Shown piece after piece: positions 8,087 through 17,266 of a stretch of 49,560 bases of DNA (position 1 is its first letter; each line of letters opens with the position of its first letter). The position numbers and the translations under genes were made by a program. The DNA is from a virus. The notes below the pieces were generated by a model, which was not told where the DNA came from, did no database searches, and saw only the letters and a list, made by a program, of their open reading frames with translations. The stretch spans positions 1 through 49,560 of the IMG/VR virus record IMGVR_UViG_3300028392_000093, one strand, 5' to 3'.

Positions 8087-8719
8087 TTAATTATCTTGTT
8101 TAAGCTTTCTCAAATCTTCTTCGTGTACTTGTTGATAAATTCTTTTTTCTTCAATGCGTGTTCTTAAAATTGCCACTTCATTTGCTGTATCTTTTATGCC
8201 GTTTTTATCCGTAAGCTCGTATATTTTGTTTTGAAGTTTTTTAATTTCTCTTTTGATTTTTTTAATTTTAAACTCAAGAGAAGTTTTTTCAAAAAGTTCA
8301 TTTATAAAATCTACCCAAGTTTTATCTTTATCAAATAACGTTTCCACCCAACCAATTATAAAATCTTTAACAATTTTTAACAATTTTAAAATTAATTTAG
8401 GAAAGGCAATAAAACAATCTATTTTAAATAACATATTTATAAGATACCCAGCGGAAATCGTAAGCAAACTCCATTTCAAAAAAGGATATTTTAATACAAT
8501 ATTTGATATTAAAATTAAATCATCAACCCCTAAATTTTCAACAAAGCTTGCATTGGCAACCCCTAAATAACTTAATAATAAACCTGCAAATTTAACAAAG
8601 CTTATGATTTCTTTTTGCGATTTTGTTGCAGTAAGTATTTTAATTCCGTCAACTCCCCGCTCAATCAAATTAGCGGCTTTTTCAAGCCCCACTTTATTTA
8701 AAATCCAACCGAAAAACAT
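8087..8719 (-). CDS. Holin-like membrane protein with coiled-coil tail
   Basis: Product of 210 residues. Hydrophobic segments occur at about residues 40-60, 80-97 and 103-125. The last 70 residues form a Lys/Glu-rich coiled coil. It lies directly upstream of the M15 endolysin in transcription order, the usual place for a holin. It is larger than classic holins, so it could instead be a scaffold for the lysis complex or a tail-tip membrane factor. The assignment is by topology and context only. Confidence 0.5.
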   Translation of the reverse strand: MFFGWILNKVGLEKAANLIERGVDGIKILTATKSQKEIISFVKFAGLLLSYLGVANASFVENLGVDDLILISNIVLKYPFLKWSLLTISAGYLINMLFKIDCFIAFPKLILKLLKIVKDFIIGWVETLFDKDKTWVDFINELFEKTSLEFKIKKIKREIKKLQNKIYELTDKNGIKDTANEVAILRTRIEEKRIYQQVHEEDLRKLKQDN

Positions 8720-8730
8720 ATATTTTTAAA

Positions 8731-9180
8731 TTAATTCCAAATTTCCGCCGGCTTAACTGGTAAAGTTATGTCGCCTGCTAGGTCGTCATCACTTGAAGCA
8801 AGCAGAACTCTTAATGCGGCTCTGTAAGCCTTGAAGTCATCTTTATTTACAATGTCAACATCTTCAAGCATTGTAAAATCAGTATCTTTTAGATTTGATA
8901 AAATAAGATTTTTATTTTTTTCTATTTTGCCTTTGTTCTCAAGATAAACCAAATATGCTCCATATTCGGCTTCCGAAGAAAGTGTATATGTTACATTTTC
9001 ACCAGATTTTTCAATGAACGATACTTTGGAAACGATGTGATTTTGTGATATATAAACATCGTAATAATAATCGCCGTAAGACTCATAATACTCATCGTCT
9101 TGAATGTAATCATCTACAAGTAAAACGCTACCTACAATTAAATTATTTTTTTCTTTTAAAATTTTTACTATTTGTTTCAT
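8731..9180 (-). CDS. Tail fibre assembly chaperone
   Basis: Product of 149 residues. The C-terminal 35 residues (FKAYRAALRVLLASS, then VKPAEIWN) match the pattern of phage tail assembly chaperones, where a YRxALR helix is followed by a Pro/Trp-containing end. The N-terminal part is beta-rich with many Tyr and Asp. The gene lies 12 bases downstream of the large fibre gene, the standard position for a fibre chaperone that helps trimerise or attach the fibre tip. Confidence 0.7.
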   Translation of the reverse strand: MKQIVKILKEKNNLIVGSVLLVDDYIQDDEYYESYGDYYYDVYISQNHIVSKVSFIEKSGENVTYTLSSEAEYGAYLVYLENKGKIEKNKNLILSNLKDTDFTMLEDVDIVNKDDFKAYRAALRVLLASSDDDLAGDITLPVKPAEIWN

Positions 9181-9192
9181 ATTTTTATTAAT

Positions 9193-12100
9193 TTATACTT
9201 CTGTTATATTGATACCACAACGATTTGCGGTTAAAACAAAACTTGTACTGCTAGGAGAAAGCACTGCTGGGGAGACTCCGATTGTTCTAAGTTTTATTAA
9301 GTTGTCTCCATTAACCCCCGTTGGAGTGTAAAGAAAGTTTGTGACAGGTCCAATTGAATATGGTGTTCCTGATGACAAGCTTTCTGTTGAAGTAAAGTTA
9401 TTCCCTCCCGCTTGAGCAAGAATTACATTGGCAGAAGTAACGAAATTTGTAGTTACCCATGCACTTGTATTGGCATACCCATCTATTTTTGCAAATATTC
9501 TGTATTTTATGCCGGGCGTAAGAGTTATAACCCCCGTTGTTGCGTTATAAGGTATATTTTTTGTGTTCACGGTGTCAACAACGTCCATTTTTAAATCGTA
9601 GGTTTGATTTACGTTCAATATAACGTCTGAACTATAATAAAGTTGCAGGCTTTGTTTAGCAGTGTTTGTAAATTGTCTTACTGAATCTAATGTAATCTTT
9701 CCTTTTGCATTTGCATTTGCACTATCTTCAATTAGCAAAATATCGTTTGCTACGGGCGTTGCTTTTGAAGAAAAGCTTGCAAAATCACCCGCACTTCGTT
9801 TTAATTGAGCATCATTTGTAACGTTTACAAGCCCTACAGCCGTGGCATTTAAAGTTTGCCAAGTTTTATCTCCTCTGTAATATTGAGCTGTTGTGCTTGC
9901 GGTGATACTGTTTTCTTTTGCAGTCCAGTATCCTGCGTCCTTAAAATGAACTACTCCCGTTAGCAAATTTAGTAAAGTATTAGGGCATTGTAAATAAGGT
10001 CTTACATTACCAGCTAAAATGCTCGTATTAGTTCCTGTCTTTATTATGTAAACAACGTCCCCTCTACTCCCAACTCCTGTTATATTCGCACTTAGGATAT
10101 AAAGACCTTGATAGTTTTGAGTTAACAATGCACCAGAAGTTGCAATAAACCCATAAATATCTTTTATTTCATTTGTAATTACTAAAGTTGTAGCAGTCAT
10201 CAACGAACTGTTCTGCCCCAACAATATTTCTTTATCGTAAATTATAGTTAATGTTGCTGTGGGGTTTAAAGCGTTAATTAGGGTCGTATCCAAGCTTAAA
10301 TTTGTGGAGTTTTCCCCTTGAATATTCACGGTAATATTTGAAATGCCTACAGGTATGTTTTGGAATTTTAAATTCCCCGCAAATGCACTTAGCGATAAAT
10401 CTCTCAGGTATAAAAACTTAGTCGTATTCTTGTAATTTGTAAAATCAAAAGTAAGGGGCTGTGTATGATTTGAAAAAGATAAATTTTCAAAATTATTTCC
10501 TCCGCCACCTACAACAATCAAAGGTTTATTTGGATTAGCGGCTAAATTGAAATTCAAATCAACTAAATTAAATCTTACGTTTGTTTGAGGTAAGGAAAGA
10601 AAGTTTAACGATGTGCTGTCAAACGTCAATTCTGTTCTATTTGCGTTTTCAGTGTCACCTTCTCCAATCAATGTTTTATTCCAGTGTATCACACTAGGAT
10701 TTACTGTATCTTCGGGCAATACTATTTGTGATAGGTTGTGAGTTAAGCCACCTGAACTAGGTTCTAGTTTTACAACCCCGTTCCATTTCACTTCTGCCAA
10801 TCCTTTATTTGCGGTTTTATAAGGGTTTTGAGGCGTCCCATCTCCTGTTACATCACTTCCATTGACTGAACATATTTTTAAGCCTTGGTCTTGCACGTTA
10901 GTTCCGCCGCCAGTTGAAGAAATTCTATATTTACCAGTTGCAGGGTTTAAAGTGAAAGTTGTGTTATTTCCCGCTTCCGCTAAATCGTTTAATGTGGTTG
11001 TGCTTGCTACATTTGGATTGTATTCCGAAACTTGCGCGGGGTCTAATTTTACATTAAAAAATAAATCAAATTCATCACCTACGGCCCAGTTAAATGGAAG
11101 GGAATTACTCCAAACAGCGTTGTCCTTGTCACTTGATACCTGTATTTGGTTATTATTTACTAAATAAATTGCTCCCCCACTATCTTGCTCTGAACTATTT
11201 AATTTTCTTGCTTGAGCGTTTCCTTGTAAAAATACTTTAGGAGATGTGTTAGTGGTATCATTTTGAGCTATTTTCAAACCAATGTTAGGTATTGCAAAAT
11301 TGAAAGTTAATGCGTTATTAACTTGCGTTGTGCTACCTATGGTTACGCTCAATTTCACTTGAGCGTTTAACCCAGTTCTACTAAACGAAGCTTTTAAAGT
11401 TCCGTTTCCTAGCACAAAATTTGTTATGGAAGCGTAGCTTGAAATATCTATATTGTAAGCTGTTGCAATCCCCGTAGTCACCAATGCCGATAATGCAGAG
11501 TCTGGAATTAACCCCTCATTATCAAGTTGCACTAATTCGTTTGCTCCGTTGAATGTATTGCCTTGAGTTGTTATTTCGCCAGAAACAATACCACTATCTA
11601 TTACATTCCCTCCCGAGTCTAGCCCCGCAAGACTTCCTGGTGTAGCATCTACAACTTTATCTATTTTATTGCCTATTGAAATTATTAAAGCATCGTTTAA
11701 ATCTCCTTGATTCGTGCATCCTAAGTTGTTATTTGAAAGCAATAAATCGTCATCATTCTTTATTGGATTTTCAGAGCTTGAAAGATACTCTAAAGGAAGC
11801 TGGTTTATTAAATTTCCGTTTGCATCTAAAATATCAAACAAAGGTTGACTATCGTTAATTATATAGTTTGCTTTAAAGCTTTTTGTGAAAAGATTTGCAG
11901 GAATTGGATTTACTGAATAATCTGCATTTGGCATTCCAATAGCGTTATTTACTATGATAATTGTGCCATTTGCATATTCATCAACCAAGTTAAAGCTACG
12001 TGAAGCAACGACAACATCTTCGTTAATAACCCAAGTTGGGATACCTTCGCTGTTTTCTGAAACATAAGCCCATATTTCACTATTATATTCAACTTTAGAA

Positions 12101-13353
12101 CCAACTCCAAAGCCATTTGCATTATTGTACAAAGGATTTTGGTCTGGATTATTTAAACTAGGGTAAGGCGTTCTTAAGCCAATCGGTGTAAGCGAAATTT
12201 TCCCTGTATTAATTAAATTTTGAAAAGTAGTGCTTGTGGAAGAGGTGAAATTTTGTAAAACAATTGCCCCATCGTTTGTCAAGGGGTCAACTATTATTTG
12301 ATTTGTATAATAAGCAAAATTGTTGTTATCGTAACAAAGAACTAAATTTTTTGTTATTGCGATGTTATTACCAAACAATTGCCCCGTTTTTGCATTCAAG
12401 TCTAAAATAAGTGCGTCAATATTTGGATTATTCGGTCTTTTTGCACCAAAATATACTTTACTAATTGAGCCAGTTGAACTTGATAAGTAACTTATAAAAG
12501 CTTGCGAGCCGTCCTGTCCATTCAAATATAGTGGGGCGGCTTTAACAGTTGTCCCTTCAGAGGATTTGATTGTCACTGCATCGGTCGTTACTCCTTTATC
12601 AAGTGCTTTAGATGTAACAATATTATCTGTTGTTGCGTCTAAAGTTTCTGAAATGAAATAGCCACTATCTTTAGGTTGCCCACTTGCGTCTGTAGTTAAA
12701 ACATTATTTAAAATAGAATTTACAACCAAATTAGCTTTTTTATCAATATTATTTTGTAAAGTTGTATCTGCAGTTTCCCTATCTTGGATTTCTTGATTTA
12801 AAGCCGTTTGCGTTGCTTTTGAAATTGGCTTGTTTATGTCTGAAGTGTTATCAACATTCCCAAGCCCTACTGCCGTGGCATTTAAAGTCTGCCAAGTTTT
12901 ATCCCCCCTGTAATATTGAGCCACCGTTCCTGCGGTGATGCTGTTTTCTTTTGTGTTCAGAAGGTTGTTTGTTTCACTTTTAGTGTAAACGTCGTTAGAA
13001 TTTGCTTTAGAATTTAAAGATTGTGCTACTGTGCCTAAAGCAGGGTTTGATTTATTTAATAAAATTTGCGTTGCATCTGGAGTTACTACATCTTCTTTGA
13101 CAAAAAACGAACCATTAAATTTAGCTTTATCGCCTACCCCGTATTCTTTTGAGCCTCCACCTAAATCTTGAGTCCCAGTAACTGTTACGATGTAAAAATC
13201 CCCTAATTTAGAAGTGCTTACAATAGTTCCTGTTTTTTTTAAATTAGGGGTGTTTGTTAATGCGTTATAATCTCCTATGTAGGTTTCAGCACCCCCGCCA
13301 GTTCCCACCATTGCATCTCCAGTCCAAATTGAACCCTTGTTAATTAACCCCAT
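9193..13353 (-). CDS. Large tail fibre / receptor-binding protein
   Basis: Product of 1,386 residues, the longest gene in the window. Low in Cys, rich in Asn, Thr, Ser and Gly, with repeated beta-structured segments typical of trimeric fibres. Two copies of a module with AQYYRGDKTWQTLNATAVGL lie near residues 140 and 1150. The first is followed by NVDNTSDINKP, a signature found in many tail fibres. Around residues 830-1000 there are parallel beta-helix-like repeats (QDQGLKICSVNGSDVTGDGT, then short strands ending in NFENLSF), suggesting a glycan-binding or cleaving mid-domain. It would recognise the host surface. The chaperone gene follows immediately. Confidence 0.85.
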   Translation of the reverse strand: MGLINKGSIWTGDAMVGTGGGAETYIGDYNALTNTPNLKKTGTIVSTSKLGDFYIVTVTGTQDLGGGSKEYGVGDKAKFNGSFFVKEDVVTPDATQILLNKSNPALGTVAQSLNSKANSNDVYTKSETNNLLNTKENSITAGTVAQYYRGDKTWQTLNATAVGLGNVDNTSDINKPISKATQTALNQEIQDRETADTTLQNNIDKKANLVVNSILNNVLTTDASGQPKDSGYFISETLDATTDNIVTSKALDKGVTTDAVTIKSSEGTTVKAAPLYLNGQDGSQAFISYLSSSTGSISKVYFGAKRPNNPNIDALILDLNAKTGQLFGNNIAITKNLVLCYDNNNFAYYTNQIIVDPLTNDGAIVLQNFTSSTSTTFQNLINTGKISLTPIGLRTPYPSLNNPDQNPLYNNANGFGVGSKVEYNSEIWAYVSENSEGIPTWVINEDVVVASRSFNLVDEYANGTIIIVNNAIGMPNADYSVNPIPANLFTKSFKANYIINDSQPLFDILDANGNLINQLPLEYLSSSENPIKNDDDLLLSNNNLGCTNQGDLNDALIISIGNKIDKVVDATPGSLAGLDSGGNVIDSGIVSGEITTQGNTFNGANELVQLDNEGLIPDSALSALVTTGIATAYNIDISSYASITNFVLGNGTLKASFSRTGLNAQVKLSVTIGSTTQVNNALTFNFAIPNIGLKIAQNDTTNTSPKVFLQGNAQARKLNSSEQDSGGAIYLVNNNQIQVSSDKDNAVWSNSLPFNWAVGDEFDLFFNVKLDPAQVSEYNPNVASTTTLNDLAEAGNNTTFTLNPATGKYRISSTGGGTNVQDQGLKICSVNGSDVTGDGTPQNPYKTANKGLAEVKWNGVVKLEPSSGGLTHNLSQIVLPEDTVNPSVIHWNKTLIGEGDTENANRTELTFDSTSLNFLSLPQTNVRFNLVDLNFNLAANPNKPLIVVGGGGNNFENLSFSNHTQPLTFDFTNYKNTTKFLYLRDLSLSAFAGNLKFQNIPVGISNITVNIQGENSTNLSLDTTLINALNPTATLTIIYDKEILLGQNSSLMTATTLVITNEIKDIYGFIATSGALLTQNYQGLYILSANITGVGSRGDVVYIIKTGTNTSILAGNVRPYLQCPNTLLNLLTGVVHFKDAGYWTAKENSITASTTAQYYRGDKTWQTLNATAVGLVNVTNDAQLKRSAGDFASFSSKATPVANDILLIEDSANANAKGKITLDSVRQFTNTAKQSLQLYYSSDVILNVNQTYDLKMDVVDTVNTKNIPYNATTGVITLTPGIKYRIFAKIDGYANTSAWVTTNFVTSANVILAQAGGNNFTSTESLSSGTPYSIGPVTNFLYTPTGVNGDNLIKLRTIGVSPAVLSPSSTSFVLTANRCGINITEV
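9829..9920. repeat. Fibre repeat module, copy near C-terminus
   Basis: About 92 bases nearly identical to 12861-12953 within the fibre gene. Both encode the AQYYRGDKTWQTLNA module, with only scattered, mostly third-position differences. They probably mark a duplicated attachment or hinge module and are candidate sites for recombination between fibre ends. Confidence 0.8.
12861..12953. repeat. Fibre repeat module, copy near N-terminus
   Basis: Partner of the copy at 9829-9920, in the same orientation and about 3 kb away. Recombination between the two would delete most of the fibre while keeping its ends in frame, if phase is kept. Confidence 0.8.
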
Positions 13354-13361
13354 ATTTCAAT

Positions 13362-13661
13362 TTAAGATAGATTTTTAATTTCAATTTTAATTTCGCCAGA
13401 AGTTCCTAAAGAAATTACATCAATAGCAAATCCTCCCACTCCTTCAGCTCTTCCTTGAGCCGATTGGGTGTAATTATTAAAAATACCGTCAGGAATTAAT
13501 GTCCCATCTCCTGCAATTGCAGTTAATAAAGTATAATTTGCACCCGATGTTACAAGAACGGAAAAAGTAAATGTGCCAGGAAATTGAGAAAATTGCAAAA
13601 GAAATACTGTTCGTCCTATGTCTGTGACAGTATACGTTGTCGTCAAAAGATTATTTGCCAT
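13362..13661 (-). CDS. Small structural protein upstream of fibre
   Basis: Product of 99 residues, beta-rich, with Gly/Thr-rich loops and no cysteines. No family recognised. It ends eight bases before the fibre gene and follows the terminator at 13733-13765, so it is the first gene of the fibre and lysis segment. A small beta protein in this position may be a fibre adaptor or head/fibre decoration protein. Confidence 0.55.
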   Translation of the reverse strand: MANNLLTTTYTVTDIGRTVFLLQFSQFPGTFTFSVLVTSGANYTLLTAIAGDGTLIPDGIFNNYTQSAQGRAEGVGGFAIDVISLGTSGEIKIEIKNLS

Positions 13662-13732
13662 AATCTAAAAATTAATTATAAATAAAAATTTATACATTTA
13701 ATTTAAAAGTCAAGAAAAGTTATTTATTTTTG

Positions 13733-13765
13733 AAAAAAAACACGATTATATCTGATTAGCTCGTG
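13733..13765 (-). terminator. Probable intrinsic terminator inside late block
   Basis: Read on the minus strand, CACGA (from 13765) pairs with TCGTG (ending 13741) and is followed directly by eight T residues (13740-13733). The stem is short (5 bp), so termination may be partial. The stop codon of the 53-residue gene lies within it. It separates the baseplate/collar genes from the fibre genes. Confidence 0.5.
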
Positions 13766-13917
13766 ATATTTGGAACGTCAGGGTCAAGAGTGCTTAAAAT
13801 GGAAAAATAGCAATTTCTTACTTCGTTGTCAAAATCTCTAGCTTTTACTTTATCGGCATTATTTGCATAAGAAATATTTAATACAACCGCATTCAATATA
13901 AATAGTAATTTAATCAT
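13756..13917 (-). CDS. Small exported protein with signal peptide
   Basis: A 53-residue frame from ATG (13917) to TAA (13756-13758). MIKLLFILNAVVLNISYANN is a typical signal peptide: basic start, hydrophobic core, cleavage probably after YA at residue 18. The mature part would be about 35 residues with a single Cys. The start sits one base after the stop of the upstream gene (TAATATG junction), which supports real translation. No family recognised. A tiny exported protein among tail genes could be a spanin-like or envelope factor. Confidence 0.6.
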   Translation of the reverse strand: MIKLLFILNAVVLNISYANNADKVKARDFDNEVRNCYFSILSTLDPDVPNITS

Positions 13918-13918
13918 A

Positions 13919-14428
13919 TTATTTTCCGCTTGAAGCTACGCCAATTTGATTAATAGAAACTACAATTTTTTTCATTGAATAAGGACCGTTAACGGACGTT
14001 CCATTTTTCTTAAATGTTGGGGTAATGCTAAAATATTGTTTACTGACTCCATCGCCCCAAAATTCAAGAGATTGTATAAAAGAATTTATTTCGCTACCAT
14101 TGTAACCTAACACAACCCCCTTATTATTGCAATTATAATAAGGTTTCGCTTTATTTGTAAAAACAAAATTATTATTTAATTCCACAATCTCTAAAGTGCT
14201 TCCTATAGAAGGGATACATTCAGTTTTTATTGTTAAAATAAATAATCCTTTTGGAACAATAAAACCATCGTCTTCTGCATCTTTAAAAAAATTAGCAGGA
14301 AAACCTGACACAATGTCATTAATAGACCTGCTAAACGTTTTGTGGTCAATCTTCTCTCCTGCTTGATAGGAACGATTATCGTCAATGTATTGAATTATGG
14401 ATTTAGTTGCGGATTCTAACATAATCAT
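13919..14428 (-). CDS. Unknown late protein after collar gene
   Basis: Product of 169 residues (167 if the third codon, also ATG, is used). It is beta-rich in its second half. No signal peptide, no membrane segment, no known motif. Its stop is coupled to the small exported protein gene by TAATATG, so the two are probably made together. Position between the collar-type protein and the fibre suggests a minor virion or fibre-associated protein. Confidence 0.5.
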   Translation of the reverse strand: MIMLESATKSIIQYIDDNRSYQAGEKIDHKTFSRSINDIVSGFPANFFKDAEDDGFIVPKGLFILTIKTECIPSIGSTLEIVELNNNFVFTNKAKPYYNCNNKGVVLGYNGSEINSFIQSLEFWGDGVSKQYFSITPTFKKNGTSVNGPYSMKKIVVSINQIGVASSGK

Positions 14429-14487
14429 GTAAAAAGTTATTCATAATTATAATTTTGCTTTCTTTTAAAATTAAAAGCAAGCAAAAT

Positions 14488-15453
14488 TTACCAAGCAAGT
14501 AAATAAATTGCATCAACAATATAAGGTTGCATATTGTTATGAGGTTGGCCGCCGCCAACTTGGCTTGTTTCTTGCGTTTGATCGGATGTTGGTGAAGTAT
14601 AGCGAGAAGTCTGACCAAAAGAAACATATGCTATTTGTCTAGAATATTGATGTTGATGCGGTGGAATTTCATTTATTGTTAGAGTATGCGTTGCCTTCCC
14701 CCCTGTCGTTCCTATATTATATCCAGTTCCCATACCAATTGATACTATTCCGTTTCTATTTTCTAAAACAACACTTCCAGTCCAACCTCTATCTGCAAAC
14801 AGCACAGGAGCATTAGCTTGCGTCAATGTTTGCCCGTTGAATAAATATGCTTTTACCCCATTAGAAAAAGTTTGAATTGTAGGAACAGTATTGCCAGTAA
14901 AATATTTAAAAGTTCTTATTTCTCCAAGTTCTGTAGGGTTTTTATACGCAGTCAATATATTAATGTCTGGAACAACGTTAGAGGTGGAGCCAGGAGCTAA
15001 CTGAACTACGCCTGCTGCACTTGTGGTGGCAGGTAATAAATTTTTTAAATCGCCACAAAATTTCCAATAAGCATTGTCTGTTAAAATATTATTGAAATTT
15101 TCATCTACTCTTGAATAATATACCTCTATGCCATTTGGGGCGAGAACTGGCGCGTATTGATTATAAGTTACTGTGCTATCCCAAGGCAATAATGTGCCAC
15201 TTCTTTGGGCGTGTTGAATGTTGGAGGACATCAAAAAAGCAGGAGTGTTTTCGGTCTCTTGAATAGGGTTGACAAGCTGTCCCCCTGCGTTTCCAATCAT
15301 TGAGGTGCTACCGTTTGCAAAATAAGAATTTTGCAATATTGCAGGGTCAGTACTGTAAATTGGCGCTCCTGAAGTAGTAGAACCAGGTACGCCAATTAAT
15401 TTTTGGTTTGGGTTTCCTATGGCATTTTCGCCGTAAATTTTTTGTTCTGACAT
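14488..15453 (-). CDS. Tail collar-domain fibre protein with chitin-binding-like module
   Basis: Product of 321 residues. The C-terminal third carries the tail-collar signature: GGKATHTLTINEIPPHQHQY followed later by GGGQPHNNMQPYIV, in which His residues coordinate a metal. Residues about 92-137 hold a second module, LLPWDSTVTYNQYAPV ... VYYSRVDENFNN ... NAYWKF. It matches the aromatic spacing of the small CBM5/12 chitin-binding fold often found in phage fibres. The protein probably forms a short tail fibre. A similar module is inserted in the neck adaptor at 27039. Confidence 0.8.
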   Translation of the reverse strand: MSEQKIYGENAIGNPNQKLIGVPGSTTSGAPIYSTDPAILQNSYFANGSTSMIGNAGGQLVNPIQETENTPAFLMSSNIQHAQRSGTLLPWDSTVTYNQYAPVLAPNGIEVYYSRVDENFNNILTDNAYWKFCGDLKNLLPATTSAAGVVQLAPGSTSNVVPDINILTAYKNPTELGEIRTFKYFTGNTVPTIQTFSNGVKAYLFNGQTLTQANAPVLFADRGWTGSVVLENRNGIVSIGMGTGYNIGTTGGKATHTLTINEIPPHQHQYSRQIAYVSFGQTSRYTSPTSDQTQETSQVGGGQPHNNMQPYIVDAIYLLAW

Positions 15454-15463
15454 ATAAAAAATA

Positions 15464-16054
15464 TTAAATCGTTATTACTAAAGCAAATTTCTCTTTTCGA
15501 ACAGCATTGTAAGGATAAACCTTAGCATTAATATCCGTGTTATCAACAAAAACTATATCAAAAGTATTGATAAATATTGTAAATCCCACATTTATTGGAA
15601 CTGGTAATATATTTTGGTTAACGGACATTTCCAAAAGATTATTTGGATAATTTGCCCTAATAAAAATAGTCATGTTTTGATTCCAAATATAAACTACATC
15701 ATTTCCAAAAAATTGAAATAATAAATTATCAATGTTATATTGCGTTAAATTTGTATTATTAGCAATAATTTTGAATGTAAGCAATGTTCTCAAATCATCA
15801 TCATTTATATAAACGCCTGCATTGTAACGATTGACGCCCTCTTCTTTCGCAATTCGTGTTAATGAGTTGCCAATTGCAGTTTTGTAATTTAAAGCTTGTA
15901 AAATTTTTTCTTTGAAATCGCCATTAAATAAAAAGTTACCATTAAAAAAAATTGTAGAAATATATAATTTAAGCATAGACCTTGCCTTTGGCTTGCTCTG
16001 ATATTGTATGATAAGCAAATCAATGTAATTTTGCACTATTTGCTCAAAAGTCAT
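15464..16054 (-). CDS. Baseplate protein, gpI/DUF2612-like
   Basis: Product of 196 residues directly downstream of baseplate J, the position of P2 gpI or the DUF2612 family. The pattern of a helical first half (ALNYKTAIGNSLTRIAKEEGVNR), then INDDDLRTLLTFKIIANN and a beta-rich end, resembles DUF2612 proteins, which link baseplate to fibres. Its ATG overlaps the end of the gpJ gene by four bases (ATGA). Motif-level assignment only. Confidence 0.6.
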   Translation of the reverse strand: MTFEQIVQNYIDLLIIQYQSKPKARSMLKLYISTIFFNGNFLFNGDFKEKILQALNYKTAIGNSLTRIAKEEGVNRYNAGVYINDDDLRTLLTFKIIANNTNLTQYNIDNLLFQFFGNDVVYIWNQNMTIFIRANYPNNLLEMSVNQNILPVPINVGFTIFINTFDIVFVDNTDINAKVYPYNAVRKEKFALVITI

Positions 16055-17265
16055 ACAATAGTTATTGCTATATTAGATGCCGATAAAGTAAATTTGTGTT
16101 GCAAAGTTGCTACAGCTACATAATCTACCCAAGCGCTATTATCATTTAAAATCATTAAATCCAAAGGAACACCGCCTCCACCTGCGGCAATTATGGCTTT
16201 TAATGCCAAAGCTGTTAAAGTTCCGGTATCTGCGTTCTGCCCTAAAGTGTAAATAATGTTAATAACTATATAATTTTTAATTGCTAAAATATTAAAAGTA
16301 AAACTCGGATTAATTTGTTTCAAATTAAACTTAACATGCAATGGGGTATAGATGGGTCTATCAAATTTTACATTAATAGTAGTAATGTTATTTGCAGCTA
16401 GTATTGGAACGGACACGGCACCACGCATTCCGCCGCCGTGTATATTTTGATAAATAATATTTGCTATTGCCGTATCGTTTCCACCCTCAATAATTGTCCA
16501 AAGAGTAAAAAGAGGCGTTCCGTTTGCATCCGTTACTGGTGTATTATTTTGCACGGTTAACACATCTGTAACGCCCGTTAAATTTTGTAATTGCGAATAA
16601 ACGGCATCAATTTGGTTTCGGGAAGTAAAAGCAAAAGATTGAAAATAACGCACCCTTAAGTTTGTATCAGTTTCTTCAAGAATTCCTGTCGTCAATACGC
16701 CCGCAGGATTCGTAACACTAACTACTCCAACAACAATTGTGACGGGCAATGTAATCGTATTTGATGTGGCTAAAATTTCACCGTAATTTCTTGCTCTAAA
16801 TATTAAAGATGTTGTTGTGTTTGCAAGTAAAGTTGTTGTTGAAATTAAAATCCATTGATTTCCCGCATTATCTTGAACGGTGTATCCTGAGCCATTCACA
16901 TTGTCAATGTTAAAATCTAAACCTGTTAAAGTGCAAATAGAATTTGTCGTGATTGAAAGATTGATAGTGGAAAAAGTCCCGCTTTGCCTTAAAAGTCCTT
17001 TTCTGCCAACGACCATATTTAAAGCATTGCCTTGAGCAAAATCGCCAAAAAAAGAATTAAATAAACTTTGCAATACTTCATTTGTATCCGTAGTTGCTTG
17101 CGAAATTATCCCTACTCTTTGCCCATCAGGACTATTAGTCTCATAATTTGTCTCTACGCCGAATATTGCTTTCTCCCCTTCAACGTATCCATTAAAAACT
17201 TCCATGTAAGTTGGTATCACTAAACCTGTTTCATCTAAAATGGGGGTTGGGATTGAAGGCAACAT
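16051..17265 (-). CDS. Baseplate J-like wedge protein
   Basis: Product of 404 residues. The N-terminal region with GVETNYETNSPDGQRVGIISQ, the Ala/Thr-rich beta strands, and the motif ETDTNLRVRYFQSFAF followed by the LQNLTGVTDVLTVQN stretch are typical of the baseplate J family (Mu gp47/P2 gpJ). The protein forms the wedge arms that trigger sheath contraction. It is preceded by a gp25-like gene and followed by a gpI-like gene, the canonical order. Length is normal. Confidence 0.85.
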   Translation of the reverse strand: MLPSIPTPILDETGLVIPTYMEVFNGYVEGEKAIFGVETNYETNSPDGQRVGIISQATTDTNEVLQSLFNSFFGDFAQGNALNMVVGRKGLLRQSGTFSTINLSITTNSICTLTGLDFNIDNVNGSGYTVQDNAGNQWILISTTTLLANTTTSLIFRARNYGEILATSNTITLPVTIVVGVVSVTNPAGVLTTGILEETDTNLRVRYFQSFAFTSRNQIDAVYSQLQNLTGVTDVLTVQNNTPVTDANGTPLFTLWTIIEGGNDTAIANIIYQNIHGGGMRGAVSVPILAANNITTINVKFDRPIYTPLHVKFNLKQINPSFTFNILAIKNYIVINIIYTLGQNADTGTLTALALKAIIAAGGGGVPLDLMILNDNSAWVDYVAVATLQHKFTLSASNIAITIV

Positions 17266-17266
17266 A

